In this document: positions 20,673 to 31,900 of the stretch, in pieces
Layout of the letters: every line of letters starts with the position of its first letter
Position numbering within the stretch: the stretch's first letter is position 1
Assembly: GCF_000150955.2 (NCBI RefSeq)
Contig: NC_011669.1
Span: 1,556,993 to 1,620,992 of the forward strand
Length of the DNA: 64,000 nt
Direction: 5' to 3'
DNA from: Phaeodactylum tricornutum CCAP 1055/1
Lineage: Eukaryota; Bacillariophyta; Bacillariophyceae; Surirellales; Neidiaceae
Notes under the pieces: model-generated
Told to the model about the DNA's origin: nothing
Seen by the model: only the letters and a program-made list of their open reading frames with translations
Databases searched by the model: none
Position numbers and translations under genes: made by a program

Positions 20673-21098
20673 TATCCGATAGCAGCATACGGCAAAAAAT
20701 TATGGCGAGAAAGTAAAAGCCATACATTTCGGTGTCGAGTCTGAAGATTCAAACAACGATCCATGATCACCTGATCTCCGATCGATAGAAATCTTCTACC
20801 CTATGTACAATAAAACGACAGAAGGAATCTTTGCGAAATATCATTGAATCTCTTGCATTTACTGTCAATCATCGGCTTTCTTCGGTGACTGTCACAATCA
20901 GTCAGCTCATGGTGCAGACGTTAGAAAAATGCAGCCGTCGTACTTTGTTGATGTTGATTGTATACTAGAGAAGCTTATAAAACCGACACACTTTCTACTG
21001 GACTTCATATTCCTCTAATTCCTCGGCATACCTTCTGATCCATTTGGGAAAGTTTGACAGAAGACAAACCTTCACGATTTGATTACCGATGAATCATG

Positions 21099-21121
21099 GA
21101 TTATCATCGGCGATGATAATC
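21099..21121. repeat. Perfect palindrome, 11-bp arms, 1-nt centre
   Basis: GATTATCATCG, a single G, then CGATGATAATC. It lies inside the ATG-less open frame of the spacer. It could be a binding site for a dimeric factor or chance. Confidence 0.8.
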
Positions 21122-21817
21122 ATACGGATGTCGCGGATGAGACGTCAAAGTACTTTTCTGCTCTCTCTCTACTAGAGAGGGGGGGAACTTCAATCGTTGG
21201 AGATGTTGCGAATCTCCCCGATTCGGTATTGGCTGCCGTTAACTTTTAAAAGTTCAATGTCGCTCTCAACTTTCTTTTTGAAAATCAGCTCGTTTTTCCT
21301 TCTCCCAAAATCCGGCTTTCGAGATGACAGTGAACAAAAAATTCACTGACTGTGAAGCTTACATTTAGCTTGTTGATCCTGCTTTCAACGTCTCCGCAGA
21401 AGATCAATCGCCTACTACAAAACGTCACGTAGCTTCTGACACACACGCAACACCAGATAGCACCTCAGCCCCTACGACTATCAATGAGTACAGTATAGCC
21501 TCAAAATCTTCGTAGTTCATCGTTTTCCTAACTGTGATCTCTGTCGTTTCGCATTCATCAATAAAGCTATGCAAACCTTAACCATAAGGTTGCCTAAATG
21601 CGAATGGAAAATGACGGATAATTTACATAATAAGTCCATATTAAGGCATGACTGGATCAGATTGATTTATACTAACAATAGATTTTTCTTGCCCGCCATA
21701 GTCAAATCCTATTTTTCTGTGGAATCTTGAACAGTAAATTTACAGGATTTGAAGTCTTTTTCATTGACTGTGATAGAAAAGGGCTGCCAATAGACCAGAC
21801 ACTAGAGAACATGTAAC

Positions 21818-21840
21818 AATAGAAAATGCCATTTTCTATT
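21818..21840. repeat. Perfect palindrome, 11-bp arms, 1-nt centre
   Basis: AATAGAAAATG, a single C, then CATTTTCTATT. It is about 105 bp downstream of the SNF2 stop codon, where it could act as a 3'-end hairpin in the transcript. Confidence 0.8.
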
Positions 21841-21943
21841 TTGTACCTTTGGAAAATGGGGAAGAAACGGAAGATCTCCATCATACACAGCTTTTACTGA
21901 TGAATGATGCACAACAAGACATGAGAAAAAGCAAGATGTATCG

Positions 21944-24900
21944 CTACGTGAAAGTTACTTTTCGTCTCTTAACTGGAGGGTTGTCAACAGTTTTGTCGCT
22001 TTCTTTCGAAATCCCGGGTAGCTTGTTATTCAAACAGGTGGCTTTTTCTGCGGTCGATGTTCGCGGCTCCGCCGAAAAATGGTGGTAGTCAGTAATGAGT
22101 CGTAAGGAACGAAGCAATGCATGTGTCTTTGCCGTGGCGTACTCCTCTAAATTGTTTGACTCGGCTGCTGCAACAATAGGGCGTGTGACAGTTTGATGCG
22201 AGTACTGGAAACGGTATTGAGCTGCTGACTCAATCTCTTGCATGGTCTCCTCTACTGTTTTTGCCGCGGTCAAAGTTACCACCCGCACACGTCCTTTTGC
22301 GCCCATCCGCCAGGCTCGAGCAATTGCTTGGTCACGAAGCGACTGGTCCATGATTTCCTCGAGAAAGAATATATGCGTGACAAAGCTCAAGTCCAATCCT
22401 TCGCTGCCGTCTCTTCCTAGAAGCATGCAGAAACAATCTCGGTCGTACGTAAATTTCCGCAGTTCAGTCGTGCGAAAGCTGCCCCAATATTCAGCAATGC
22501 ATGCAGTTCCAAACTTACGCAAAAGACGGTTCCCAGCCATGTTCAAAGCTTGGCGAAATTGCGAAAAGACGATAATTTTCAGAGGACGTCGCTGCTCGTT
22601 GTTGCGTAATTGTTGATGTAATTCAGAGAGCTTCTTCACAAGATAAAAGGATTTTGATTCCTCCTCCGAGCACTCCTCAGCTGCCCGGAAGCAGATCGCA
22701 CATTGTGCATTGTCATTAAATAGGTTACAGAAGCTGTGTTCGGACAAGCACAGAATGCATTTTCCATGGACAGTATACCGATCATATTGACATTCGTGAC
22801 CATCCCCTAATCTTCGAGTTCTACGGAGCTCCATATTCGGCCGAACCAAAACTCCGTTTGGGAGTTCAATCTCGGCACGCACGATTGGATCCGCGCCACC
22901 TGGAGGATCGACTTGCACGTTGGCATTGGAAATAGATGGTTTCGGTTTGCGTTGTTCACTTTCAATCATCGTTTCGAGCCACTTTAGCGAGAAACCTGGC
23001 TGCAATCGTTGAAATTCGTCCACGTCGAAATCTTGGTCACAAAGGACGCAGATATTTGATTTCTCGTCCATGCATTCTGGGCACAAGAATCCGCCACAGC
23101 ATGGAAAGAGGAGAAGCGTGCTGAGCTTGATCTGGCAGCAATCGCATTCTGAGAGCTCTTGAGCTTCGGCGCGGTGGAGGTATTCCTTCACATTTTGAAT
23201 TTGTCTGTCATCCCTTCCATGCTCTTTCAGCAGGACCATAGTCTCAATGTAAAACCTTGTCTCAAGCGTCGGTAATACTCTGGAGTAGCCGACACAAACA
23301 CGACGTAGGTTACTAAGTGCAGCACGAGCATGCTGAACCTGAGAGCGGTGAAGAAGAGAATCCTGCAGTCCAGACGTCTTCCCGCTCATTGACGTTAACA
23401 AAATGTTTGATTGGACACCACATACCAACGTATTGTAAGTCGTTACTTCAACAAAACTCATCGGAATCACCTCTGCTGAGCAACACGGCAACTCCAGCTC
23501 TGCAATATCACGTTTTGTATGACGTTTCATAAGCAAACCCAACAACGATCTGAGTCGGAAAAACGCTGCGAACGATCCCTCTTTCCAACACCGGGCAACG
23601 TTTGACGTCCAAACCGCGTTTCCATCGAGTCTAGGAGTGAAAAAACCATGACCAAGGAAGCGGAGCATAGCGTAGATCTGCTGAATCTGGGTCGCGGATT
23701 GTTTTGTTGGAGTCCCGGTCATCGCCCATCTTCTTTCAGCAGAAATCCACGATGCAAACTGAATCGTCGAGTTCTGGTTCTTCGCCATTGAATGTCCTTC
23801 GTCAACGATCATTCGAAGCCAGTGGATCTTTAGTAGCGGACACGCACTCTCAGATCGATCAAAAGCTGAATCAAGGTACAACTTTGATACTTCCTTGCAA
23901 CCGCTGCTCTTGAGTTCCGCTTGAAAAGAACCATTCCTCCATTCCTGCGAAAAGCGCTGTGTCGTTGTTATCACAATTTGAAACATTGCAAGAAACTCCG
24001 GCGCCGGCAACTTCTTTGTACCACCTCTATCTATAAAAACCATGGGAAAGTGACTTCCATTGTCTTTGCAAATGGCGCATACGGCTTCCATTGTTAAACC
24101 TTTGTGCTTTCTCCCAAACTCAAAAATTAATGGTATCTTATCAGTGCAATAGCTAAGGTCCAAGTTCAAATCGATTTGAGCCTGATGTAACGGGAGTCAA
24201 AACATGAAACATGAGACTTCAGCCTTGTGAAAAAGAAATGCTGTGCCCAAACAACCTTACCTGCCAATGGTCCAACAACACTGCCGGGACTACCAACAGT
24301 GTTGCTGAGGACGAGACCAGCGAATCCACAAATTTCATTTGTTCCGACCGATCCAGCAAAGCCGCGACTCGTGAATTTGGCTTTGCCGAAACTGAAGAGA
24401 AGGATTTGCGCGCTGACTGAAGTTGAGTTTGCTTAAATTCCTCAACATTAGCCAGAAACTCGCTTTTAAGCTGGCGTGCCGCGTTTCGGTATACATGAGT
24501 ATCGCTATCGTTATCTTCATGTTTACCTTCCCAAGTTTGTGGGAAAATGGCTTCCCTGAGAAAGTAGAGGAAACAAGCAGTAAGATCCAGCTCACAGCTT
24601 TCGAATTCAAAAGCGGTCCGACAAAGCTTACGTCATATCTCTTTCAAACAATGAAAAATTCAAATCGTACTTGTCTAGATCGATGTTTCTCTTGACTTGA
24701 TCAGCTTGACCAATGAAACCTCCGGGGCTTTGCCGTATGAAAGCATTCAGAAAGCGGTGCAAGAGTGGACGACGAAATTCAGGGGTCATTTGTTCGCTCC
24801 AATACGTTCGGAATATTGCTTCCTCCATCGGCATCAACTGCTTACTAACGGATGTATCTACAGTGTCATTCGCTTTCGTCGAGAGTCCCGCTGTTTGCAT

Positions 24901-26256
24901 AATCAGTGATAAAACTGTAACGGTTTTCCCAAGTCCTGGGTCGTCACATAAGAGACCACCTCTCGCCACAGTTCTGGGTAAAGTGGTAAGGTCCTTCGGG
25001 ACAATTTCGAAGCCTGTCTTTTGATCAATACGGATGCTTAAATCACTCAAAGGGCAACGTGATCGTAACAATGTCGTGTATCCACCAGTGACCATTCGGT
25101 GCAAGTCTCTATCAGGAGAGTCCGGCAAGGGTGTGGTACTAAGGCAATCCTTCTCCGAAAGTAAATTGGTCTCACGATTTCGCATCCAAATGAGAGAAGA
25201 CACTTGGTGGCTGTATAATCGTAATTTTAGACCTGGGACGACCGCTCGTAATGTGTTGTGTAGGTATGAGCAAGAGCAACGAAGGGCATCTAACGAACGG
25301 GGCTTCAAAAACGGGGCAAGGTAATCAGTGAATACATCCTTTGGCAACTGGACTATCAAACAGTCGTTACGTTGATTTCGCAGCTGATCTTCTCGACGAG
25401 TTTCGAGCATCATGTGGGTTGCGGCAGTACCCTGAATTCGTTCGTATAACTCGTCCAGACCAAGCCTGTTGGGAAAGAACCGTGGTACTCGACGATTTTC
25501 TACTTTGATTGTGGGGGCGAGTCGCATTTTTTCCATCATCGATATCAAGTTTTTCCAGTCGGAGCGGAGTATCGATAGTATCAGTTGTGTTGTCGTGTGA
25601 AGGGGTTTGTAAGCCCGTCTGTAATCTTTCAGAGCCATAATGTTTCGACGGCCACCTGGTCCATGTAGTAAATGCGGAAAGGCTACCGATATGACCAAGG
25701 TAAAAGTCGGTTCCTGACTATCACTTTCCCGCAATATTGAGCAATGCTGGACACGCGCTACACTAGCACATGTTCTCATTACACCCATTATCAAGCACGC
25801 GTCAGACCTTGACACTATACAAGAGCACTCGTCCGTGCCCAGGAAGTCCTTAGTGGTACCTTGACATGGAGGTATTTCATTCAGTCGTACCTTCAAATTG
25901 CTCCCCATGGGTCCCGACTGATACAGAACCAAATTGCATCTGGAACAAAATTTTGCTGACAGTGAATCGTCAATGTCACCTTTGACTTCTGGAAGATCTT
26001 CAAGAGGTCGCTGACGCCCTGTACGATTGGCGTGTGACAATTTCATTTCATCATAGTCATCATCATACAGTACATCAACGTCAATCCACTCTTTGAGCGC
26101 CACATTTCCGCCAGTATTTCCACTTTCTCCATCTACGAAGCATAAGCGGCAGTGTTCCATCCAAACGTACCCCCATTCAATCTGTTCTTTGTCGGATTCG
26201 TTCATGTTTTTCCAATTTTGCGAAGCGACAGGCGCTGGGATTGCCTCCGGTGGCAT
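21944..26256 (-). CDS. F-box / SNF2 helicase-like ATPase / RING finger protein
   Basis: Rad5/Rad16-type SNF2 ATPase with an added F-box, the arrangement found in Arabidopsis At3g54460. Exons 24632-26256, 24261-24555 and 21944-24181 are joined by 76- and 79-bp introns in phases 2 and 0, giving 1,385 aa. The middle exon supplies motif Ia (TLLVVPAVLLDHWQ), which is missing if the introns are ignored. Order: Cys-rich N-terminal region; F-box at about residues 300-345 (LPKDVFTDYLAPFL); motif I DDPGLGKT at about 434; DEGH box at 767-770; C3HC4-type RING at about 985-1022 (CDCC then CCGG, CPEC, CVLC); helicase C domain with SEGLDLS and QAIARAWRMG. Known relatives couple DNA translocation to ubiquitin ligation in repair or chromatin. 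That role is inferred here. Confidence 0.88.
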
Positions 26257-26584
26257 GTTTTCTAGTCAGGCAAGATAATGAAACACGCAATACTACCTCG
26301 CTATATGAGTAGCACTACTTGTACGATCTAGCTTTCAGAAACAGAGCAGCCCATTCACTTTAATCAGCCGACTTCGACACTCAGGTTTTATCGACTGAAA
26401 TTGTTGCAATCGGTCAAGTTGCAATTGTTCTCACGGTCACGTCGAATATGGTATGGTAAACATGCATTCCCGGTATACCATATACACATAGGCTGAAACC
26501 TTAACCTACATCGAGGGAACGAACGAATTTCAGTCCCGCGATGAGGTCGACGACATGGTGATGGTTGGTGCTGTAAGAAAGTTG
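26257..26584. other. Upstream spacer of the F-box/SNF2 gene
   Basis: 328 bp between the SNF2 start codon and the left arm of the inverted-repeat element. It contains a short palindrome-like GGTATACC context near 26474 and nothing else recognised. Confidence 0.3.
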
Positions 26585-27106
26585 ACGAGAAAATTCGCTA
26601 TTTGGGATGAGCAGGGTTAATAATTTCGCTATTTGGGAAAAATCACACTGATTCTAAGTATTTTTCCTTCACTTCGGAAATACATTTTAAGTGTTCATTC
26701 TAGTTAAGAACAACCCAATATACCATTCAGATTCGATTCAGCAATTCCCTAAATGAAATTTTTGACTCTCCACCCAGCAGCCAACTCTTTCTTTGTCACG
26801 ACGCGAAGTACAACACCGGCTGAGGTATTAGGCAGCGGCGACAAAAAGGAGAAAGTGCAGAAAGCAACGCAAGGCGTTGAGAGTAAGGGGGATTGGGTTC
26901 CTCAGCTATTACTCGCAAGCCAACGAAGAGATTTCGGACACATGAAAACAATCCTTGTGATCTAGTATAGGATATAGGATTGTTCTTAATTAAAAAGATT
27001 ACATATACAATTTTCCCACGAGGATAAAAACACTTATAATAAGTGTGATTTTTCCCATATAGCGAAAATTTCACCCCAGCTCATCCCGAATACCGAATTT
27101 TCTCGA
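26585..27106. mobile_element. MITE-like element with long terminal inverted repeats
   Basis: The left arm starts near 26585 (CGAGAAAATTCGCTATTTGG) and runs about 140 bp. The reverse complement of the right arm, about 26964-27106, matches it as CGAGAAAATTCGGTATTCGG onward, including GGGAAAAATCACAC and TTAAGAACAA. Identity is about 80 percent over the outer 85 bp and lower inward. The left arm also holds a 14-bp direct repeat, TTCGCTATTTGGGA, at 26594-26607 and 26625-26638. The middle has no transposase. Total length is about 520 bp, fitting a non-autonomous DNA transposon. I could not fix the target-site duplication, so the ends are good to roughly 5 bp. It lies 15 bp from the larC stop codon and may supply that gene's 3' UTR. 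Confidence 0.75.
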
Positions 27107-27121
27107 AGTTTATATTTCCAT

Positions 27122-28720
27122 CTACATATTCACCTTGTTTCTCGCCAACTGCACTGCCTGTAGCGATACAGTCTCAATCGAAACACCGGCTTCCAAAGCA
27201 ATACTCTTACAGTGATCAAACTCAGCCTTTACAGAAACAATTTCATCTTCCAGAAGGCCAACTTTAACATCGACCAGTCCCGAAGAGGCGGTTCCCCGCC
27301 ACTCAGTCTGCACTATCACAATTTCCCGACGTAAAGCCACACGATTCAGTCGTTGTATACGGACTCCCAATGTCGTACTATTTCGAAAAATGCAGCGTAG
27401 TAAGATATCCTGCTCTGACTCCCGACACAAGCAATGCAGCGTTTGTGCCGCTCGTCCCTTTTTCATGACTATTGGTGTCGTCCAAGCATCTGCCGCTCCT
27501 TGACCAAGAAGTTGTTCTGTACAGAAGGCAAGCCGCTCGGGTGTTAGGTCGTCGATATTTGTTTCCAACACGACCATATCGCGATCGGCCTTCCACAACG
27601 TCGGTTCGTTGCGTGTTCTAGAGTGGACGGTATCTTCATTGAGATCGGCCAACAGCTCGCCTACACTAGCGCTGGTAGGTTGATTGATATCTGTTCCGGT
27701 GCCTCCCGCACTCGTCGCTGTCGCTCGTAACAGCATTGGAGGAAACTTGCCCACAATGGTGGTGTAGGAAGCCAGTTGTCGACTCAGTGTTCGAAGTAAT
27801 ATAATCCCCAGTCTATCGTTATTTCCGAAGGCACCAAAGTCTTCGACTATCGGCATACCGAGAATCAATTCAGGCTGCAACTGCCGTTTATGGAAAATCT
27901 CTTCCCAATCCACCTTGGTGGATGCGGTCCAGGGAATTGGACTACAAGTAAACGACCGAATGATGATACTGTCGCCAAGCCCCCAGAGTTCGAAGATACA
28001 CCAGATCACAGCAAGTGTTTGTATCGCTGAGACCAACGACTTCAACGACGCAAACACCTCAGTAGGTGGAGCAAAGTACTTTTGAACGCTATTCGTCAGG
28101 TTCTTTCGCGCTGACGTGGGCGTGTTATTGGAGTCCTGCGGTGCAGTAGCAAGTTCTTGTAAGACATGTATAACTATATCTAGAACGCGATCGGAAATAA
28201 TGGATGGATTGTTTTTAGATCTCCGAAGCATGTCAATGAGCTCGGCCATCGAGACCGACAAATCTTCATCCGTGTGGATTTGTGTGGCAACCCGGTACCG
28301 CTCGCGAGTAAATTCCAATTCAAATCCACAGCTTTTAAGGCAGGGGAAGATTTGAGGAAGGAACCCTTCTAAGGTAGAAACCCATCCAAATTCTGATGCC
28401 TTAAAGACTTCTGTGGTCGCCCCAAGAACAGCCTCAAAGACACCACTTCCTGTTGCTCCATGACCGCAGTCGATGTGGAGGTGCAAGGCGGGATAAGATG
28501 GCGACATGTTCCTGGAAGTATACTCCGGGGAGCCATTGCCACTGGTGATGTGAAGCAGCTGCCATTTTTTGATTGTGGGCGTTTGCTTCACAGTCGGACT
28601 ACCTAACTGTGAGAGCTGTACATTCCGGAATGTTTGACATAAACGGTATTCGCGCTGGTTATTTACAGTTAATTTTATCTTGATAGCTGAACGTGACTCT
28701 CTATTTGCAGAAAGATCCAT
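27122..28720 (-). CDS. larC: LarC-family nickel-pincer cofactor protein (DUF111)
   Basis: In bacteria LarC is the CTP-dependent cyclometallase that inserts nickel into the pincer nucleotide cofactor of lactate racemase and related enzymes. The C-terminal half is clearly this family: VVLETNIDDLTPERLAFCTEQL, TTPIVMKKGRAAQTLHCLC, FRNSTTLGVRIQRL, then VKVGLLEDEIVSVKAEFDHC. The N-terminal block LHLHIDCGHGATGSGVFEAV corresponds to the bacterial DCFSGISGDM start but lacks the DM. The frame begins at Met1 (28720). Met72 (MSPSYPALHLHIDCG) would place the conserved block near the N-terminus as in bacteria, so the first 71 residues may be a targeting sequence or 5' UTR. The protein has 532 aa versus about 400 in bacteria, with extra length in the middle. 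It is a single exon. No LarA, LarB or LarE is in this window. Confidence 0.85.
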   Translation of the reverse strand: MDLSANRESRSAIKIKLTVNNQREYRLCQTFRNVQLSQLGSPTVKQTPTIKKWQLLHITSGNGSPEYTSRNMSPSYPALHLHIDCGHGATGSGVFEAVLGATTEVFKASEFGWVSTLEGFLPQIFPCLKSCGFELEFTRERYRVATQIHTDEDLSVSMAELIDMLRRSKNNPSIISDRVLDIVIHVLQELATAPQDSNNTPTSARKNLTNSVQKYFAPPTEVFASLKSLVSAIQTLAVIWCIFELWGLGDSIIIRSFTCSPIPWTASTKVDWEEIFHKRQLQPELILGMPIVEDFGAFGNNDRLGIILLRTLSRQLASYTTIVGKFPPMLLRATATSAGGTGTDINQPTSASVGELLADLNEDTVHSRTRNEPTLWKADRDMVVLETNIDDLTPERLAFCTEQLLGQGAADAWTTPIVMKKGRAAQTLHCLCRESEQDILLRCIFRNSTTLGVRIQRLNRVALRREIVIVQTEWRGTASSGLVDVKVGLLEDEIVSVKAEFDHCKSIALEAGVSIETVSLQAVQLARNKVNM

Positions 28721-28910
28721 TGTAATAATGCTCCAATCAAGAAAGAATCAGACAAATATTGTATAATAATATACAGCCATTAATGTAAAAGTGGGAGGGG
28801 TAAAAAAGCGAAACACGCAAGCTAATTCCCAGGACACAACCATCTTCCAAGTGATGACCATGGTAGGAACGAGCGCAAAACTTGCGGCTTCTCGGTGACG
28901 AACGATTTAC

Positions 28911-31900
28911 ATGTCGCTTTCTTTGGGAGTAGCTTCCCCAGAACAGCCTGTGGCCTCTGTGACGAAAACGCTTGCTAAGTTGTGTTCAATCGCTTCGAAT
29001 CGCTCGTGTGCCGACTGCCGTGTTACGTTAATAGATTCCTCCCAAGTGCACGCTTCCTTTAATCCCAAAATCGAACTGCCTTCAAGCCAATACAATAATT
29101 TTCGGCTCAATCATGTCAATTTCGCCCCTCCTAACTATTCTCCTTCAAAAATACCGGAAACTCTCGACCCACCGGTTGACCCGAGCCTTGTCGCGGCTTC
29201 CTACGTCGGCGGACACGGCGTATTCGTATGTGCCCTCTGCGGAGCAGCGCACAAGCTCCTCGGTAGAAGCATTACCGTTGTTTACGCTGTCCAAGATTCT
29301 TCCACTTGGAGTGTTGAAGAGGTTCAGCTCTTGGTCAAAGGCGGCGGAAATAATCGGGCACGATCTGTTTTAGAAGCGCATATACCTCACTCGTGGAAGC
29401 AGAAACGACCAAATGCCGACAGTACAATAGCGGATCGTCTAACATTCGTGCGAGCGAAATACGAGGCGCTCGCATTTGTGTTACCCCCATCGGGTCCGTT
29501 TGCGAACCGGGCTTGGAGGGCGATTCTGGATCGCCACCAGGATGAATGGGAAGGCAATTGGGGTGCTGATTTACATTCGTTCTCAGAGCTGCAGTTGGGA
29601 GAGTCGCATTCTCAGCGTGCCTCGCGCAATTTGATGCAGTCAGTCGAAAACGGGAATCGTGAATCGATCCTTCCTAACAGATTGGTAGACTATTTTTGTG
29701 TGGTGACCCCTTCTGAATTCGTAATTCCTGATATGTTGGGCTTGGACCTTTCGGAGCTATCATCTCCGGAGGATGTATTGCTGGTTCCCGAGGTAACTGA
29801 CTGCTTTCCGAATCAGGAAGCTCACGCAGATACTGAATTTCCCAAACACATTGGCTCACTTGTCGTGCCCGATGGCTGCCGACCGAGTCTTACCCCACGG
29901 CCACCATCCTTCTTCTCCTTTGTATTGACGTGTGGCGACGGCGTACGCCTTTATGGCGGCGCCCTTTGCCTGTACGATAATGATTCTGACGTAGAAAATC
30001 TTAAGGAAAAGTTTCGAATCTCTGGCTATGAAGGACAGCTGCCAGGATGGATGGGATCAGAAAGGTCGCGTTTGGTGCATGATCAAGATACCAGGAGCTC
30101 TTCTTTCCAGTCCGAATCTGATGTCTATGTGGATGTCGTTTACTTTCCCAAGGTGCTAGTTGTCGTATCGCATTATCCGTTTTTCGACGTCTGGAGAAAA
30201 TTTTTGTTACAAATTTACCGAATTGCGTTGGTCGGAGCCCCGTTGCCTATTGAACGCTTCATCGCCAACTTTGTAGGCGAAGTGCCGCTGCCCCCGCCGG
30301 GCAAAATTCTGGTCAAATTTGGTTTAACAGTGAACGACACCTGGAGTATTGGACGACCTCCAGAGAATCAGCTACCACTTGCTGATTTTTCTTTTCAGCC
30401 ACTTTTTGCTGCGCTGTCGGTTTCGAACGTCATGGTGGTGATAGGATGCTTGCTGGAAGAGGGACGAGTCGCTTTACTGTCGAGGCATTACGCCATGTTA
30501 GCACCTACGGCAGAAGCGCTTGTGAGTCTTTTATTTCCGTTCCACTGGCAAGGCATGTACCTTCCAGTCTTACCGTACAATATGATTGACATCTTGGGCG
30601 CCCCTGTTCCATTCTTGGTTGGTTTGCATTCACGATATCTCGTCGATGTACCAGCCGGGTCAAGACCACGCGGTGTCGTTTTTGTGGATCTCGACCGTGA
30701 TGTCATTCACTTGGGCTATGAATATGACGAAGTAACTCCACGCTCCAGTCCAGCCCTTCCTGAACGACAGGCTTTGAAGCTTAAGTCAAAGTTGGAAACG
30801 CATGCGTCTGTAGCGTACGTTGAATGCGATTCTGTGTTCTCTGCAGCAGCAACGAAGGCGGCAACAATTCTTACTGGCAATGAAGAAGAGCTCCACAATA
30901 GCTACAGGGATCCATACGCTCGAGCTTCGAAATCCGAATCATGCCCGACTTCAGTGCGTAGGAAAGATATTTTTGGAAGACTGGACAGAGCCTACGCAGA
31001 CAACGAGTTACAAGTTCCAATCTCCGGCTTTCTTTCGGAGCATGGACAGTTCTATGAGCAAGATGCGTCGTCGACTCCGGATTCCAAAGGACAGCGCTTC
31101 AAATTTTTGCGCGCCGTGCGTCCGAGAGGAGGACTGAAATCAAAGATATCAGCGGATTCCTCGGGTAGCGAAAGGTTTCATGTCACTGGTTCACCTGGGA
31201 CAAAGTTGTTGGACAAGGATGATCCATCTGGGTTTGACTCTTCCGAGATTCGAAATGCATTTCTCCGGCTTTTCGTTTCGATATTCCAATCTTACCGCCA
31301 CTATCTCGACAAAAATGGTTTTCGTTCCGAAGCGTTTATTGATTCGTTAAACTGTTCAGAGAGGAGCTCAGAGTTTCTTCATTGTGTGGTGAAAACACAG
31401 TTTTTCTCAAGGTTTTTGGATGAACGGATCCAAAATCCTAGCGATCCAGAAATCCGTTTCTTCGACGAATCCATTATCGCAAAGATAAATCGGTCAAAAA
31501 AACAGACTTTCTCCAAAATTGGACGGGGCGGCGGGAAAAGGGAAACGTCCTTTCTAAAGGATGATTCAAATATGGTATGTAAGGAAAGAATTCCTATTCT
31601 TTCGGTCTATTGAAGCTAACAAGCACACGTTCCTTATTCTTCGTAGGTCAATGAGACGTTCACACCCCCTCCTCCCTCAAACTGGGGTTTACCCGATGAT
31701 GGTCGCACCTATCACTACGGTTCCTTTCCTGCGTTGAACCCTGAGCTATTCGGTAAGGTTCGCCGTCCGATGAAATGGCCCCGTTATGATCAAAGATCAT
31801 CGGTTCGAACGTCTCGTAGAATCTCCGCACTTGCGCAGGCAAATGAGAAGGCTTTTGTTGCGAGAGCATTAAAGCCCGTGTCGAAAACCCCAAAAATGTT

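Larger units (their letters stand above)
20673..21943. other. 1.27-kb gene-poor spacer
   Basis: AT-rich stretch between the GDPD start and the 3' end of the SNF2 gene. It contains two exact TGACTGTGA copies (21347-21355, 21765-21773), two perfect 23-bp palindromes (separate entries) and an open frame without ATG at about 21058-21249. That frame includes KYFSALSLLERGG and LPDSVLAAVNF and could be the remnant of a protein-coding gene. I cannot place it in a family. The region is too large to be only a promoter. Confidence 0.4.

Noticed and set aside
26753-26965. 70-codon frame inside the MITE-like element as a transposase remnant
   Set aside because: Too short and without any transposase signature; treated as non-coding middle.
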